Shown piece after piece: positions 44,102-56,479 of a stretch of 64,000 nt of DNA. The notes beneath the pieces are model-generated. The model made no database searches and was not told where the DNA came from. It saw nothing but the letters and a program-made list of their open reading frames with translations. The DNA lies in the NCBI GenBank assembly GCA_013433145.1, contig CM024185.1, positions 1,674,001 to 1,738,000 of the forward strand. The letters are read 5' to 3'. The position numbers were made by a program, and so were the translations under genes. This stretch comes from Ascaris suum. Its lineage: Eukaryota; Nematoda; Chromadorea; Rhabditida; Ascarididae. Every line of letters begins with the position of its first letter. The first letter of the stretch is position 1.

Positions 44102-46462
44102 CTGTGTGTAAGGCTTACTTGAATATCAATGCCTTGCTTCATTTCTATGAGGCCTCTAGACCTCTCACTAATTAAGCTGCCAGTTCGCTGCACTCGTTGT
44201 CCTTTAGCGTTCCGATTGCTCGGCTCTTACGTCTTCCACTATTTAGTTCATCATCGAAATATTTACAGACACCTTTTTAAATTGCCCAAACCATTACGGT
44301 AATTTGCCCGTCTACTTATGACAATATGAAGTGGATTGTTTAAGCTAGCATTTCATATAAGCATGAATTAATAGCATTATATAGGCACTAAAATGCAGAT
44401 GTTATGGTCATCGATTCATGTGAATTGAATAAAAAATGATGTAAAACTATCGTCGTTGTGAATTTCGCATAGCTATTAACAAATTTATTAAATAAAACCT
44501 TAGGGTGATCGTATTTTGTAATTTTTCTATAGTGTCTATGAAAGTTGCTCACTTAGTATGCCTTTAGCTCATTTACATGGGAATAACTCGATATTTACTT
44601 CATTTCTTACTTCAAATATTCCTAAACTTAGAGAGTAGAATTTTAATTTAGCCTTACAATGTGTATAGATGTTTTTTTTTCCAAATTCTTTATATACTTA
44701 AGGTTGCTGCGTTTCGATAGGATAGTATTTACCTGTATGCCGGAATTACTATATCAGTTAAATGATTTACCTGTATGTAAATAATTGAAAGATTCGCAAA
44801 TTTAGTTGGTATGTAAAGCGTTTTAACAACAGCAAAGAGTTCACTGAAAATTGGCCCCGTCGAAGTAATCACTTTGAGTTGAATTTATTCTCACAATTTC
44901 TTTGTTAAATATTCATTTCTAATGACAGATGAGAACAGTCTTCGGGCAACAAATTTTCGTAATCCAATCGGGCATCCCAAAATGGTAATACTGATCGAGT
45001 TTTCTGTGAATTTCGCAAAAATTTCGTTTCATCGTTGATGAGTGCTTGAACGCAATGGATCGCTTCCACAAAAAAAGCGTGAATAATGCAATTCTTCTCT
45101 GTAGTTTTTATTAATGTGAGATGAGGGGGGGGGGGGGGAGGGTACAAAGCCACCTGTACGGTAACTTATGTGAGTACCGATCGTGATAATATTTTGCGTT
45201 TTATCGATTGATCGATTCTGACGAAATGATTAATTAATATTCGTCTATTGCTATGTTATTCTATGTCATTCGATGATTAATGAAGCCATTGTATTCAATA
45301 GCTTTGTGCTTCGTTAGCTAGAATATGAAATGCGCAATGCATTTTTTATTCAATAGGTACGAGCACGGCTTTTTCATGTCGTTTCGGATCGAATTTGCTG
45401 CCAAACATCAACCCGTTATGAGGGGGAAATTTTCACCGGAACAGAATGTTTTTCTTTTAATGCTAATTTCTTGCCAAATAGTGAGGCACTTTTATAGAGG
45501 GAAGGTGCTGTTTTACTTCAAATACTTTTACTTGATATTTACAATTGTACAGGTATATTTCGTTTTATTGTGTCTATGCATATATTTGAGTGTGTGTTTG
45601 TCTTTCTACAGAGCAGTTCAATTGACGAAATGAGGAAAGCTATTGCAATGAAATTCACGTTTTAGGCTCATTTCTAGCTGAATTTTCTTCCAATTCAACT
45701 ATTGTTTAATGAATTATTCGAGCATAAATAACATATTTGAAATTTTTTTTTATTTTTAAGCATTTTTAGGGCAGCCGGTTGGTCCGATTTACGAATTTAT
45801 AAAATAATACCGTATATGATGCCGATATTATTGCCTCTTTTTCTCATATATTTTATTGCGGAGAAATATTTTCAGATAGAAATATGAAAACGATGTAATT
45901 TTTATTATTCGAGAAATTCTATTGAATTAATGCTATATTGCGGAAAAAAAAAATCACACAAAGGTTCCTTCTTTTCTTTTTATAATTTGTTTTAATATTT
46001 ATAAATGTTGAAAAAATTCTTGAGAATTTCATTGATTTTTCTATTTTTATGAAAGAGAAAGTGAATTTTAATAAAAAGAGGAATTTTCTCCAATGTTTTC
46101 TGATGGATTTCTATGAAATTTTACATATTTACGTTAGAAAAAAATCTATTATCGCAACGTTATATTTGTACATTATGAACGTTTCTATGAGATTTATCAC
46201 TTATTTTACTGCATAATCTCGCAGATGTCTATCTATGAACTGAATTCTCAATATTTTAGAACTCCAGAATATAGAACAAGAATGGATCTGTCTAAGATTT
46301 TCATGAAAGTGGATTTCCCTTTGAGGAGTCTCGAAATTCAAAGCGTTTGAAAATACAAATGCTTATATAATCTATATCCTGAGATGATCCATTCTGTCAA
46401 CTTTCAATTCGATCCACTAAACCCGATTGAAACAGCAAACAAATAAAAATGTTGACGAACCT

Positions 46463-47331
46463 ATGGGAAGTATTCAACAATCCGCTCAATCGAAGAAATC
46501 GCATCATTCGAGGAAAAAAAAATCAATTTTATTCAAATATGTATTTATTGTGGCGCATATTTTATTATTTATTGACAGCTTATTGAAATCGGTTGGTTTA
46601 TCGGATCGGATCGTAAAGATACTTACTTACTCATCGTGCCGTCTACTCGAAAATAATTCTTTCATAACATTTGATTAACTTGTTTTCATAACAACAAAAA
46701 AAAAACCCCGCAATATAGAAAACATATCAATGAACTTGTTTACGCCATCAAAAAACTCAAATATCTCTCTCATATTTTTTTTTTTTCAATAGAATTGCAT
46801 ATATTAGTTTTAATTATTTGCTAATCATATTATGACTATATATCACTTACTTTAGTTTAATTAATTGTATTATTTATTAAGGAAAAATATGAAAGGTATA
46901 TTTTTATGATTATTATTTATTATTTTTACGACTTTTTTTTGTTTTTTTTTTCCCAGATTTTCATTATTTTTCAATTATTTTTCATTTATTTCAGGTCACT
47001 TTTTTTAAAAAAAAATACGACATAAATGTCATAAACCTATAAATAATTTTTTGTTTTCTTTTCAGATTTCATGATGGTATTTGGTTTCATCTTATCACGT
47101 CCAATTATGATACTTCTACGCTATATACGTTCATGTTTTATACGTTTACGTTATTTTCATGAGAGGCGTACAGCGTTGACTTTATTAAGCGTACAAATCT
47201 ATTTATGTGTACCGTTAATTCTTATTGCACATTTATCGATAACACTCGCTGATTTTATGCGACCATTTCGTAATGCATATCGAAAAGGTTTCATCGATGA
47301 AATCGACTATATGATTCTTGCATATGTTTAA
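46463..47331 (+). CDS. candidate two-exon multi-pass membrane protein, about 132 aa
   Basis: Exon 1 (46463-46595) starts MGSIQQSAQSKKSHHSRKKK, a basic cytosolic-looking head, then enters a hydrophobic segment (YVFIVAHILLFIDSLL). It ends in phase 1 at GTTG|GTTTAT. Exon 2 starts after a textbook ttttcttttcag at 47066, joins in phase, and runs to TAA at 47331 with further hydrophobic stretches (FMMVFGFILS, LLSVQIYLCVPLILIAHL) and a charged tail (RNAYRKGFIDEIDYM). The second exon is strong. The pairing and the GTTTAT donor are less certain, since a GTAAAG donor nearby does not keep phase. I do not recognise the family. Confidence 0.45.
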
Positions 47332-47395
47332 TATTTATTCATCCAAGCATAACCACACTGACTCGTTTAAATATAATATCAGTCGCTTTAAAAAA

Positions 47396-48110
47396 AAATC
47401 CACTTTAAATTTTGAATTTTTTAAACCTGAAGACGGGGAATTGTTCATTTGAGGTTTTAACGTATCTAAGTAGAGTCTCTAAAATATAAAAGTCAACAAT
47501 TTTCCGGACATCAAGAAAAACTTCAATCCCATAAATAAAGTGGATAGAAAAGAGTATCTATTGGTCAGCTAAGAGAAGTTCAGAGTTGAAGAGCTAAGAA
47601 GAGAGATTTAAAAAAACAGACGCCAACAATATATCATTAAAAATGACTACAAAAGTATTGGAAAGAATTCTGAATAGTCCGTAACATGAAGAAAAATAAA
47701 ACTATTTGAAAATATAGCACTGAAATTGAAGAGAATAGAGTAGAATGGTAGCAAAAGAGATGCGAGGCTTTTGCACTCTCCTCACTTCAATTTCATATTT
47801 TCTTAATGATGAGCAATAAATATGCAAAATATTGCGACCTTTTATATCCTGATTAGTGCAAAATGCAAATCCAGCCGATCCGGAATCGTGGAAAAATTTT
47901 CACCACCATAAGTTTATAGCCGCTCTCGAAATTGATTGATTGACAGGAGCAATATGATGCAAGAGATTGTTATATGTTGTGCATTATGCTTCCGAATTTA
48001 CCTTTCCAACACAAAAATAAGCAAACCTTTCGAAAAGACCGACAAAAATAGGCGACCCAATATTGCTTAGGTATAATACCCAATATTGCAGTTTTTTTTA
48101 AAGTGGATTT
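47396..48110. mobile_element. possible non-autonomous element with 14-bp inverted ends
   Basis: AAATCCACTTTAAA at 47396-47409 is exactly inverted at 48097-48110, enclosing about 690 bp with no coding frame. A 12-bp direct repeat (ACCCAATATTGC, period 28) lies near the right end. Ends this AT-rich can match by chance, and I see no clear target-site duplication. Confidence 0.3.
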
Positions 48111-49484
48111 CCAATATGCGCTTTGAATATGTTTTTTTCTCATTTCAATATTTTCATCTCTATTTTCACTTATCTATGAGGGAAATTTTTTCTTAATTAT
48201 TGATGCCATATTTATGTAAATTGAATTGTTCAATTTTAATGCTATTTTCATTTAATCGTTTATAAATGCTTTTTTTTTTGAAAAAAATATTCATTATTTT
48301 CCATTTTCATTTCATTTTAATCGATCAATAAATAAAGTATTTATTTTTCGATTCTCTATCGAATTGATTTTCTTTTTTGTTCTACTATTGTTTTTATCGA
48401 TTTTTTTTTCATGAAATTATACTGGAAAAGAGTTAAAGGTATCGTTGACAAATTGCAACGTTTTTTCGCCTATGATTAGTTCAAAGATCAATTTGAATAA
48501 GTTGCAGCAAATTAGTAAATCTATAAAGTGTTCACCCTAGAAGTTTGGCATACATAATAATATATTTTGCATAATTTAGTTGTGGAACTAGTTTAAAGAG
48601 AATTATTCTAATATGCATCTATAAAACAGTAACGATAATTGAACTAAAATTAATAACTTAAAATAAGCCTTTATTTATAACTTCACTCTAAGGAGGCAAT
48701 AAGTGGGTTTTTTTGTTTGTTTTATTAGTGTTTTTTTTTTATTATTAACCATATGACTATGATAAGAATTGCCGCGTGAGGAAACATAATGCAGATTTTA
48801 CGGCATTCCACTTTATATACCATCGAAATATTCTCATTGATATTTCAAAAATTTGAGAAGAAAAATTCAAAAAAAAAAATGCAATTAGAAAACTCTTTAA
48901 TGATTTTTTTTCAATCATAAAATTCTTTAATAATCTTATTCAATCATAAAACACTAATAGTAATAATAATGAGGAAATAAACATATACGTTAGACATAAT
49001 ATTTTATTGTATATAAATATTTTAAATGATAATATTTAAATGATATGATAATATGATAATATTAAAATATCAATGATAGAATTCATTAAATCAAGAGCGC
49101 AGAAAATAGATTTATTCATTATTGATAGTAGCGTTTTGTTTTTTCAAATGATAGAAATAAATGAAGTAACTTAAAATTTAAACAACTTTTAAATTAAGAA
49201 TATTATTTTATATTTTAGAAATATATAAAATAATCTCGACAATCAAAATAACTAATTGATATGGCCTAGAGGTTTCCTAATTCAAAGTTTATTTTAAAAA
49301 AAAAGAGAACAAATATCAAACTTTTTCTAGAATCATTTAACAATACATAAGAGGAAATTTGAATATTAATATCTCTATCCGATGCAATACAAAAAACTTT
49401 GATTCAAAAAAAATTCTTGCATCTTTCATTTTGATGCATTCATATACTCTTTCTTTCTTCCAAAAAAAAGTCTTTTTTAATCTC

Positions 49485-49522
49485 TAATAATAATAATAAT
49501 AATAATTATTATTATTATTAAT
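49485..49522. repeat. (AAT)n/(ATT)n palindrome
   Basis: About seven AAT units run directly into about six ATT units, giving a near-perfect hairpin of roughly 18 bp per arm. Confidence 0.85.
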
Positions 49523-49654
49523 TATTTATTAAAACTCTTCCATTATCATTGTATAATTTTATCAATCATTATTAGCTTGTAAGTGGAGATTTAACAACAA
49601 AATTCATAATTTAATAAATATCATTCGTCGAATTTTTGCTTCAAGAACCCTAAT

Positions 49655-49715
49655 TTTATGCAAATCAATCGGACGCTTTTATGCAAATCATCGGACGCTT
49701 TTTATGCAAATCAAA
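49655..49715. repeat. three tandem 23-bp repeats with perfect POU octamers
   Basis: ATGCAAAT occurs at 49658-49665, 49681-49688 and 49704-49711, exactly 23 bases apart, each followed by a related CAATCGGACGC-type sequence. Confidence 0.9.
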
Positions 49716-50279
49716 CAGACACTTGAGCCACTTTTTTTTAAAATGAAGGCCCCCTTTTAAAATATGCTACCGAAATACTCGAGGGATTATCGTTAGAAAC
49801 TAAAAAATTTCTGCTATAGAGAATGGTTGTTGCAATGAAATGATTTTACTAAGGAAAAACCCAAAACAACATTTATGTCAGCAATCAATATCTTTTGCGT
49901 ATATATCATTATATATCGATCAATGCATCTACTAATAGAATATTACTATTACAATTAAAAAAAAAACCCACTCGCAATTCTTTTTTTATTGTTATCATTG
50001 ATTGAGGTCGAAAATATTTTACAGTTATTTTTCATAGAGAATAAAAATTGAAAAAATTATCTATTATCAGTGGACGAATGATAAGGAATGTTTGTTAAAG
50101 TGATTTGTACTGTCGGCAGAGTTGCCAAGTAAATTAATCAATCATCTATCTGCTTCTAAACAAACAAATGTTGAAGAGGTATGCGAAAATAACTAATAAG
50201 ATATATGCTCATGCATTTACCTGACTTTATCATCAAATTTAATACATAAATTTCACAAAATAACATTTTCATATTTTAG

Positions 50280-50430
50280 TTGATATAGTCGTTCATACAA
50301 ATCTTCTATGTGAGATTGCTTTCTATGAGCGTTTGCAAACTGAATTCATGAAACGCATTATGGCATCGTCGTTTATATCTACAGGATACTTGAGCAACGA
50401 TATTTATCGCCGATTTATCAACTTAGAAAT
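50280..50430 (+). CDS. orphan exon-like frame, unknown protein
   Basis: After the acceptor atattttag, an open frame (phase 1 entry) reads DIVVHTNLLCEIAFYERL and then FMKRIMASSFISTGYLSND. This has protein-like composition in an otherwise AT-rich stretch. The frame then runs into a roughly 90-bp tandem duplication (50,421-50,590), so the true exon end is unclear. It might share a gene with the 56,337 exon. No family is recognised. Confidence 0.3.
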
Positions 50431-50590
50431 GAGCTCTAGACAAATTTTTTGGGCAAATTTTGTGCAAATTGTGCAAAATTTGGGCAAATTAGACAATGAG
50501 ACAATTAATTTAGAAAGGAGTTCTAGACAATTTTTCTTGGACGAACAGTGCAAAATTTGGGCAAATTAGACGATGAGACAATTAATAGAG
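50421..50590. repeat. imperfect tandem duplication, unit about 85-90 bp
   Basis: Both halves share TTAGAAA.GAG, TCTAGACAA, TGCAAAATTTGGGCAAATTA, GACAATGAGACAATTAAT or close variants. Confidence 0.75.
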
Positions 50591-51418
50591 GGCAAATTTT
50601 TTGCCTGTCAGTTTTTCATTTCACACCAATCGGATCATAAGAAAATGAATTCCTTTAAAGAAAGGCTGAGTAGAATAACGTATACATTTTTACGTTTCTA
50701 TCTGTAAGTAATTCTGAATGATATTTGAACGATCAGTCGGTGTAATTCGAACGCGAAAATATCGTTTTGAAAATGTTATTTTTCATTGATAAATCACAAA
50801 GTTGGAACCATGCCAGCGAAGCTTTGGCAATTTGCCCAACTTATTATGCACCACCGCAACTTCGCTGTATGAAAGTTCATCATGTTGACATCGTATCTAT
50901 ATGAATATATGCATATGTGCCCGTTAATCCATTTGTAATATTTGCTGATTACGATCTAAACTATAGGAATGATCCACTAACCCAACTTCAAAATTGATTT
51001 ATCAAATTCGAAAGAGGCAATAGAGATCTAAAGGTAACACCTTATATTGTATCGATCGGTTTTTCATCTTAAATTAGTTGGACTAGGTTAAAACCTTCTT
51101 TGTAGAAAATTTATGCGAATAGCTGATCAAATCAAAATAATTGGAGCATTCTTTGAGATGCTTGTTATTTTTTCGTTAACTTATGAAATCGGTCGGTCAT
51201 TTAAGTAGATTGTGAAAACATACGACGTTTATCCTGTGAAACTTGAACACACTTCCCTAGTTGAAAGAGTTTTAGCAGTTAAGCCCACATAATGCCCATA
51301 CAAAATATGAGTTAACCAGCTGCAAATGCGCTCAAATCTTCCGCACCTTTAAATACCTGTCGTTCTTCTCGAATTGACCGATTATCTCGAGAGTCGATAA
51401 AGGAAGACATCCTGCAAT

Positions 51419-51925
51419 ATGCAACAGAATGATGTGGTAGCGTCCTATAAAGAATTCGTTACGAAGCGGATTGTATGGATCTTTCAATCGAAGATTTGTT
51501 GGGCGCTCGTCAAACTCGAGGAACTCATTCAAAACAATGAGCGGTTAATGGCAGCTCTTGTGATAAGTTACACAGCAAGTAACCTTATTTATTGGTCAGG
51601 TAATTTAATCATTGATCTATGGTTGTTTTATAAAATATGCAAATTCTGTGGTACAGCAGTTAAGAGCACTTCGATCAGCTGGATGCCATTTTTTGGTGCA
51701 AATAAATGCACAAAACGACAGATCAACGCAGAGAGGGATGGATGCACACATATCAAGGCATCCGGTTCACTCACTAAATTCTTGCAGGTAATACTAAGAC
51801 AGCATAATCTACAAATATGCCTCGTAAGAATTTTGAAGGTTTTCTTTTTAATGGCCTACTTCAATCAGCAGCTTTTCTCTGCAGAAATCGGTTTGAAAGT
51901 GCTTCTAAATTTCGCTATCGGTTAA
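51419..51925 (+). CDS. unassigned 168-codon ORF
   Basis: An ATG-to-stop frame, long for DNA of this composition, with a hydrophobic middle (ALVISYTASNLIYWSGNL) and a polar segment (ANKCTKRQINAERDGCTH). There is no recognisable domain, and no splice or promoter signal that I could tie to it. The opposite strand is also open over part of it. It could be a relic of a mobile element. Confidence 0.2.
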   Translation: MQQNDVVASYKEFVTKRIVWIFQSKICWALVKLEELIQNNERLMAALVISYTASNLIYWSGNLIIDLWLFYKICKFCGTAVKSTSISWMPFFGANKCTKRQINAERDGCTHIKASGSLTKFLQVILRQHNLQICLVRILKVFFLMAYFNQQLFSAEIGLKVLLNFAIG

Positions 51926-51971
51926 TCTTCGAATTATTCATTTTTCGCTGAAATTTACTTTATTTTTTTAT

Positions 51972-52100
51972 TTTAATCGACAAAGTATTCACTAAATAAA
52001 TATCTCTTCATACTGCTTCCACTTCTGCTTAGATGAAATTATACGATAGATCGTGAAGATTAGGGCTCAGGGTCGTCTCCTGCTCATCTGATGCACACGA
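51972..52100 (-). repeat. dispersed repeat copy A with A-rich 3' end
   Basis: Shares TTTAATCGACAAAGTA, CTTCCACTTC and a following GCTCA..GTC.TC..GC.CATC block with 55,930-56,040. On the minus strand both copies end in an A-rich run, as expected for a retroposed 3' end. Confidence 0.5.
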
Positions 52101-53274
52101 GTGTTCCACATCGCTGTTCCGCACAAGAGGAGAGCTTTGAGTTGCTGCACAGCAAGTCAAAGCTTGCAGCAAGACCATCCTCGTCCGTATGAGGTCTGCG
52201 GTTGAAGTGACTCGGTAAGACGAAGCCATAGAGTCTGCTGAGAGCTCTCTTAAAGCCAACCGTGCAGTAACTCATCGTTTTTCGCTGATATCTAAATGAA
52301 AAAAAAAGTGCCTGTCGGATCATTTCCTATGGAATGCATTGCGACGATTTCGTTTTTCACTTCTTCCATAAAGTTGAATAAAATTTCTCGATGAGAATCA
52401 TCAAAAAAAAGCATACTTCATTGCGCAATTATCCTAATATTTATCGATAACTTAACATAAATTTTAAAAAAATTTACTTTTTGGATTCTTTCCAATTATT
52501 CTTTATAGTTAAATCTCTAAATGCTCACACTTATTTTATGAAAGAATTCATTTTGCACAGAAGGCGCTATCAATATTATCTCATTGTTGATTAAATTCTT
52601 CGGATACGAAATTGCAAGTCAATATTATTTATGCTGACAGGGTAATATTATAGTGATCAAAGATCACATAAGCATTCATTGCTTAGATAAGAAAATATTA
52701 CTGCTCTCAATGTATTTTTGCATTGCTTCTAACATAACACATTCTTCATATTGCAAAAAAAAATTTAATATATATTTAATATGCAAATTTCTTATTGCTA
52801 CATCAAGTCGTAAATATATAACTAATAAAGAAAAATGTTTATGCAATAATAGAAAAATAAAAAGAGGAAATTTTCCGTTGTCGATTTTTTAAAAATTGTC
52901 AACAGACATTATTGCATTCGCTTAAACCTATACTAATTCACCAAAAAATAAATTCCGGGACATTTCAATAAAAATAAATAAACAAATAAACAAAATAAAT
53001 AAATAAATAAATAAATAACGCGGTTTATTATTTTATGCAAAATTAAAAAATAAAGATCTTTATTTAATCGTTAAAAAAAAGAAAAGAAATTGGCTTTTAA
53101 CGATGCAATAAATTATTGGTGCAAAAATTTTTTAAAATATATTTCTAAAAACAAAAATAGTTATATGATATTCAAAGAATTCATTGAAATTATTTCTTGG
53201 AATTATTCACTTCACGTCAAATAATTTGTAAAAATTTTCCAATATTTCATGCGGCAATCGTAAAGCGGTTTTTT

Positions 53275-53440
53275 TTCGGGTATATTCGGGTATTTTTTTC
53301 GGGTATTTTTTCACATTTTTCACATTTATTCGGGTATTTTTTCACATTTTTCATTTTCGGGTATTTTTTTCACATTTTTCACATTTATTCGCACATTTTT
53401 TTTATTCGGGTATTTTTCAACTTTTTTTTTGCTTTTTTTT
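53275..53440. repeat. T-rich minisatellite with CGGGTATTTTTTTCACATTT units
   Basis: About six irregular copies of a CGGGTATTTTTTTCACATTT-like unit. Open frames through it are repeat artefacts. Confidence 0.8.
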
Positions 53441-53628
53441 TCGTGAACAATAAATGCACAATATCAATTTCGTTCGTTGTTGGGCAACTCACATTATCAC
53501 AAAATAAAGAGCAAAAATCAATATCTCTAGTTTCTCTCTCTCTCTTTTTTTTTTTCTCTCAACGTTCATAAACTCATCAAGAAATATCGAACTTATTTAT
53601 GCTCGTTTATCAAACGATCACTAAGTTT

Positions 53629-53660
53629 ATGCAAATATTGTGCACTAAGTTTATGCAAAT
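53629..53660. repeat. two tandem 24-bp repeats with POU octamers
   Basis: CTAAGTTTATGCAAAT occurs twice, with ATGCAAAT at 53629-53636 and 53653-53660. Confidence 0.85.
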
Positions 53661-53803
53661 AAATTTTACTATCAATAATCGTTATTAATTGTGCTAAGAA
53701 TAGAAACGTTACATTAGTTGCATTGTAATATATTTTTGAAGCATGAAATGTAAATGTTTTTCATACTCTATAAAGAATTGTAATTCATTCAACAATGTCA
53801 TAA

Positions 53804-53995
53804 ATAAAAGAATACATTGCAAAAAAAATATGCAGGAATACATTGCCCTTCCTTCGTTTTTTAATGTCATATTTGTTGCAATAAAAGAATACATTGCAAA
53901 AAAAATATGCCTTCCTTCGTTTTTTTCATATTTGTTGCAATAAAAGAATACATTGCAAAAAAAATATGCCTTCCTTCGTTCATCCATTGCAGAAT
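53804..53995. repeat. minisatellite, about 60-77-bp unit, three copies
   Basis: ATAAAAGAATACATTGCAAA recurs at 53804, 53881 and 53940, each followed by an A-run, ATATGC and CCTTCCTTCGTT. Confidence 0.85.
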
Positions 53996-54070
53996 TTCAG
54001 AGTTTACTTTCGATGGTTTTCTCTCTTCTTATCGCCTTTCTCGATCCCCGTCCCCGTATCTCTTCCCCCG

Positions 54071-54083
54071 CCCCCCCCCCCCC
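54071..54083. repeat. poly-C run of about 13
   Basis: Homopolymer C in intergenic DNA. Confidence 0.9.
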
Positions 54084-55694
54084 AAACCAAATCGACGATA
54101 TCGATTTTCATTGAAAGCCTCAAAGGAATGCGAAATATTTACTTTCAATGACCTATTTGAATTTTCAAGGTTATTTGTATGCAAATCAACGCACGCTAAA
54201 AATTCTTTTCATATGATAGCTATCTTAATTCGACGCCAAATGGTTCTATTTTTTTTTTCTAGTATTTTCCATTACGTCAATGATTATAATTGCGATGGTT
54301 TAATCTAGAATATCGAAAAAAAAATGTGCTCAACGGAACGAATAAATCAGTAATAATATTTCCGATTGCTCCATAAAAATTTTTTTTTAGAGGGAATAAA
54401 AATTGAAAATATGAATAAAAAAAAAAAAAGAGAATAGATGAAAAAATAAATAAATAAAAATGGACATTATATTAAAAAACTTTTAATTAAATGAAATGTC
54501 ATATATATCTATGAGCTGAGAGCAAATATGTTCAATAAGACGATTTTTGCACAAAGAAAATGAGTATCTGTTATGTTTGTGACATCGAATAAGAGAATAA
54601 TGAATGTCTTAGCGAGAGGCGTAAGAAGAAATACAATTTTTTACTCTTCCATTTAATATCTCGTTGAAGTTACTATACTTATAAAGATGTTATAACATAA
54701 TGTACTTGTATAGCAACTTAAATAATGCTGAAATAAGGTTGAAATAAAATTTTGTGCATAGGCGTTGAATGAATTCATTACGAAAGAAGCGGTGACTGAA
54801 AGCCCTAGATGCAATTTTTTTTTTTTTTGATGAAATGTCATTCAAATTCAACAAATTTTAACGGGATAGCTGTAGAGCGTGTTTAAATGCATCTATATAT
54901 AAGTGATGTATCGTTACGTATGCGCAGGCTCATGTGCATGTACGCATGTACGTTTATGGATTTATCTATTTGTGTGTCCAGTCAGGAGAAACGATCAATA
55001 CTGAATTTTTTTTTTGAAAATATGATTTATTTTACACATATAGAGCTCAAAATTTGCATATAAGAAGGAAACAGAAGTAATTTCAATGAAGCATTAAAGC
55101 AACATAGAGAAAAAATGAGGTCAACAGAAGATGACGTATATAGAAGTAAAATTACTGAAAAATTGAATGATGGGAATTGGAAATTTCGGTCTAATAGACA
55201 GGTGGTGTGAAAGATAGATTTCGCTCCATTAATTAACGTCATATCTAAACGAATAATTAAAGATGATCGTTATCATAATCTCTGATCGATTGTCTTGCAG
55301 TGATATTAGGCACAATTGGGTTTAACGGCACAATTGCAGTGATAATAAATCTGCATATTAGATATGCACAGAGATAACAAATCTGCATATTAGATATGCA
55401 ATCTTCAATCAACATCATTAGAGCATTTCTCACAATTGTTCGCCCATCAGAGATGATATCTATAGGTAATTTCATATGTTTCATTCAATAAATCTATCAT
55501 AAATCTGTATAAATGAGTACGCATTAATGCAATTCAAATTAGTCTTTTTTTAATTGAAAGTTTACTCGATCGAACTTAGGTAACAATTAGTCAAACACCT
55601 TTGATTAACCTTAAAGGGATAATATTATTGATCATTCTAGAAGCGTTAATTAACGCTAACAAAGCTGATCAAGTACAGAATATGTTTTTTTTTT

Positions 55695-55709
55695 GGGGGG
55701 GGGGGGGGG
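55695..55709. repeat. poly-G run of about 15
   Basis: Homopolymer G directly after a T run. Confidence 0.95.
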
Positions 55710-55929
55710 ATAAATTCGATCCGTTTTCTTTAAAGAGCAAAACGATGAAATTTGAAATATGAGTAGCGTTTATCGATGTGCAAATTTCATCAGAAGAGAG
55801 ATATTCAAATTTCATTTCACGCCTTATTAATAGTCGCTATTTCTTGATAATTTTCATTGCCAATTGTTATTGATGCAAAATAACTGATGTGGCATACATA
55901 AAATTCATTTATTTTTTTAATTATTTGGT

Positions 55930-56045
55930 TTACTTTAATCGACAAAGTAATCATTACGAATAAATCTTCGCTTCCACTTCCACTTAGTAGCTTGAAAGTA
56001 GCTTGAAAGTCAAGCCTCAGCCTCGACTCTTGCCCATCGGGAAAC
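55930..56045 (-). repeat. dispersed repeat copy B with A-rich 3' end
   Basis: Diverged partner of 51,972-52,100 in the same orientation, sharing the TTTAATCGACAAAGTA core. A 13-bp local duplication (TAGCTTGAAAGTA-like) sits inside. Confidence 0.5.
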
Positions 56046-56336
56046 TTAATTGTATATTTCGGTCACTGTCATCTTATTCATATTTTCGCATATTAATCAA
56101 CAATAGAAATTTGCATGTTTGCTTGATTGTTTCATTGATGAGAAAATATACATTCTTCTAAGATAAGCTTCCTTCTGATCCACAACTTTTTTTGCTCATC
56201 CATCATGACTGTGAAAGGTGTAGCATGAGTGATTTGGCTCCAAGTGCAGAATGCTTCTAAGGACATTAGCCTATGTTTATTAAATTATCTTTTGATTACA
56301 TCGTAACCGAATTTAACCAACAAATCAATTTAACAG

Positions 56337-56479
56337 GTGACGAAAGACTTGGTCGACTCGTAGATGGAGTCGAATTCGAAGCATTTGACCATCATAAACT
56401 TCATTCACAATTGCACTATATATCAACAAATTCATCGATGAAATTTCATGTTTCTACTCTGGATTGTAATTCCTCATGA
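56337..56479 (+). CDS. candidate terminal exon, unknown protein
   Basis: After aatttaacag (phase 1 entry), an open frame reads GDERLGRLVDGVEFEAFDHH and ends MKFHVSTLDCNSS with TGA at 56477-56479. An AATAAA follows about 20 nt later. The acceptor, protein-like translation, stop and poly(A) signal fit a last exon. Its upstream exons are not resolved (50,280 is one possibility). No family is recognised. Confidence 0.4.

Larger units (their letters stand above)
48111..50279. other. gene-free AT-rich stretch
   Basis: No supported gene. It contains an AAT/ATT palindrome (49,485-49,522) and a triple POU-octamer repeat (49,655-49,715). Confidence 0.45.

Noticed and set aside
45325..45633. 102-codon plus-strand frame with CAG|GTATAT donor
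   Set aside because: The second half is low-complexity hydrophobic sequence from T-rich DNA; no family resemblance and no clear partner exon.
53197..54308. Regularly repeated segments considered as a CRISPR-like array
   Set aside because: Units are low-complexity minisatellites of unequal length without constant repeats and unique spacers, in eukaryotic DNA.
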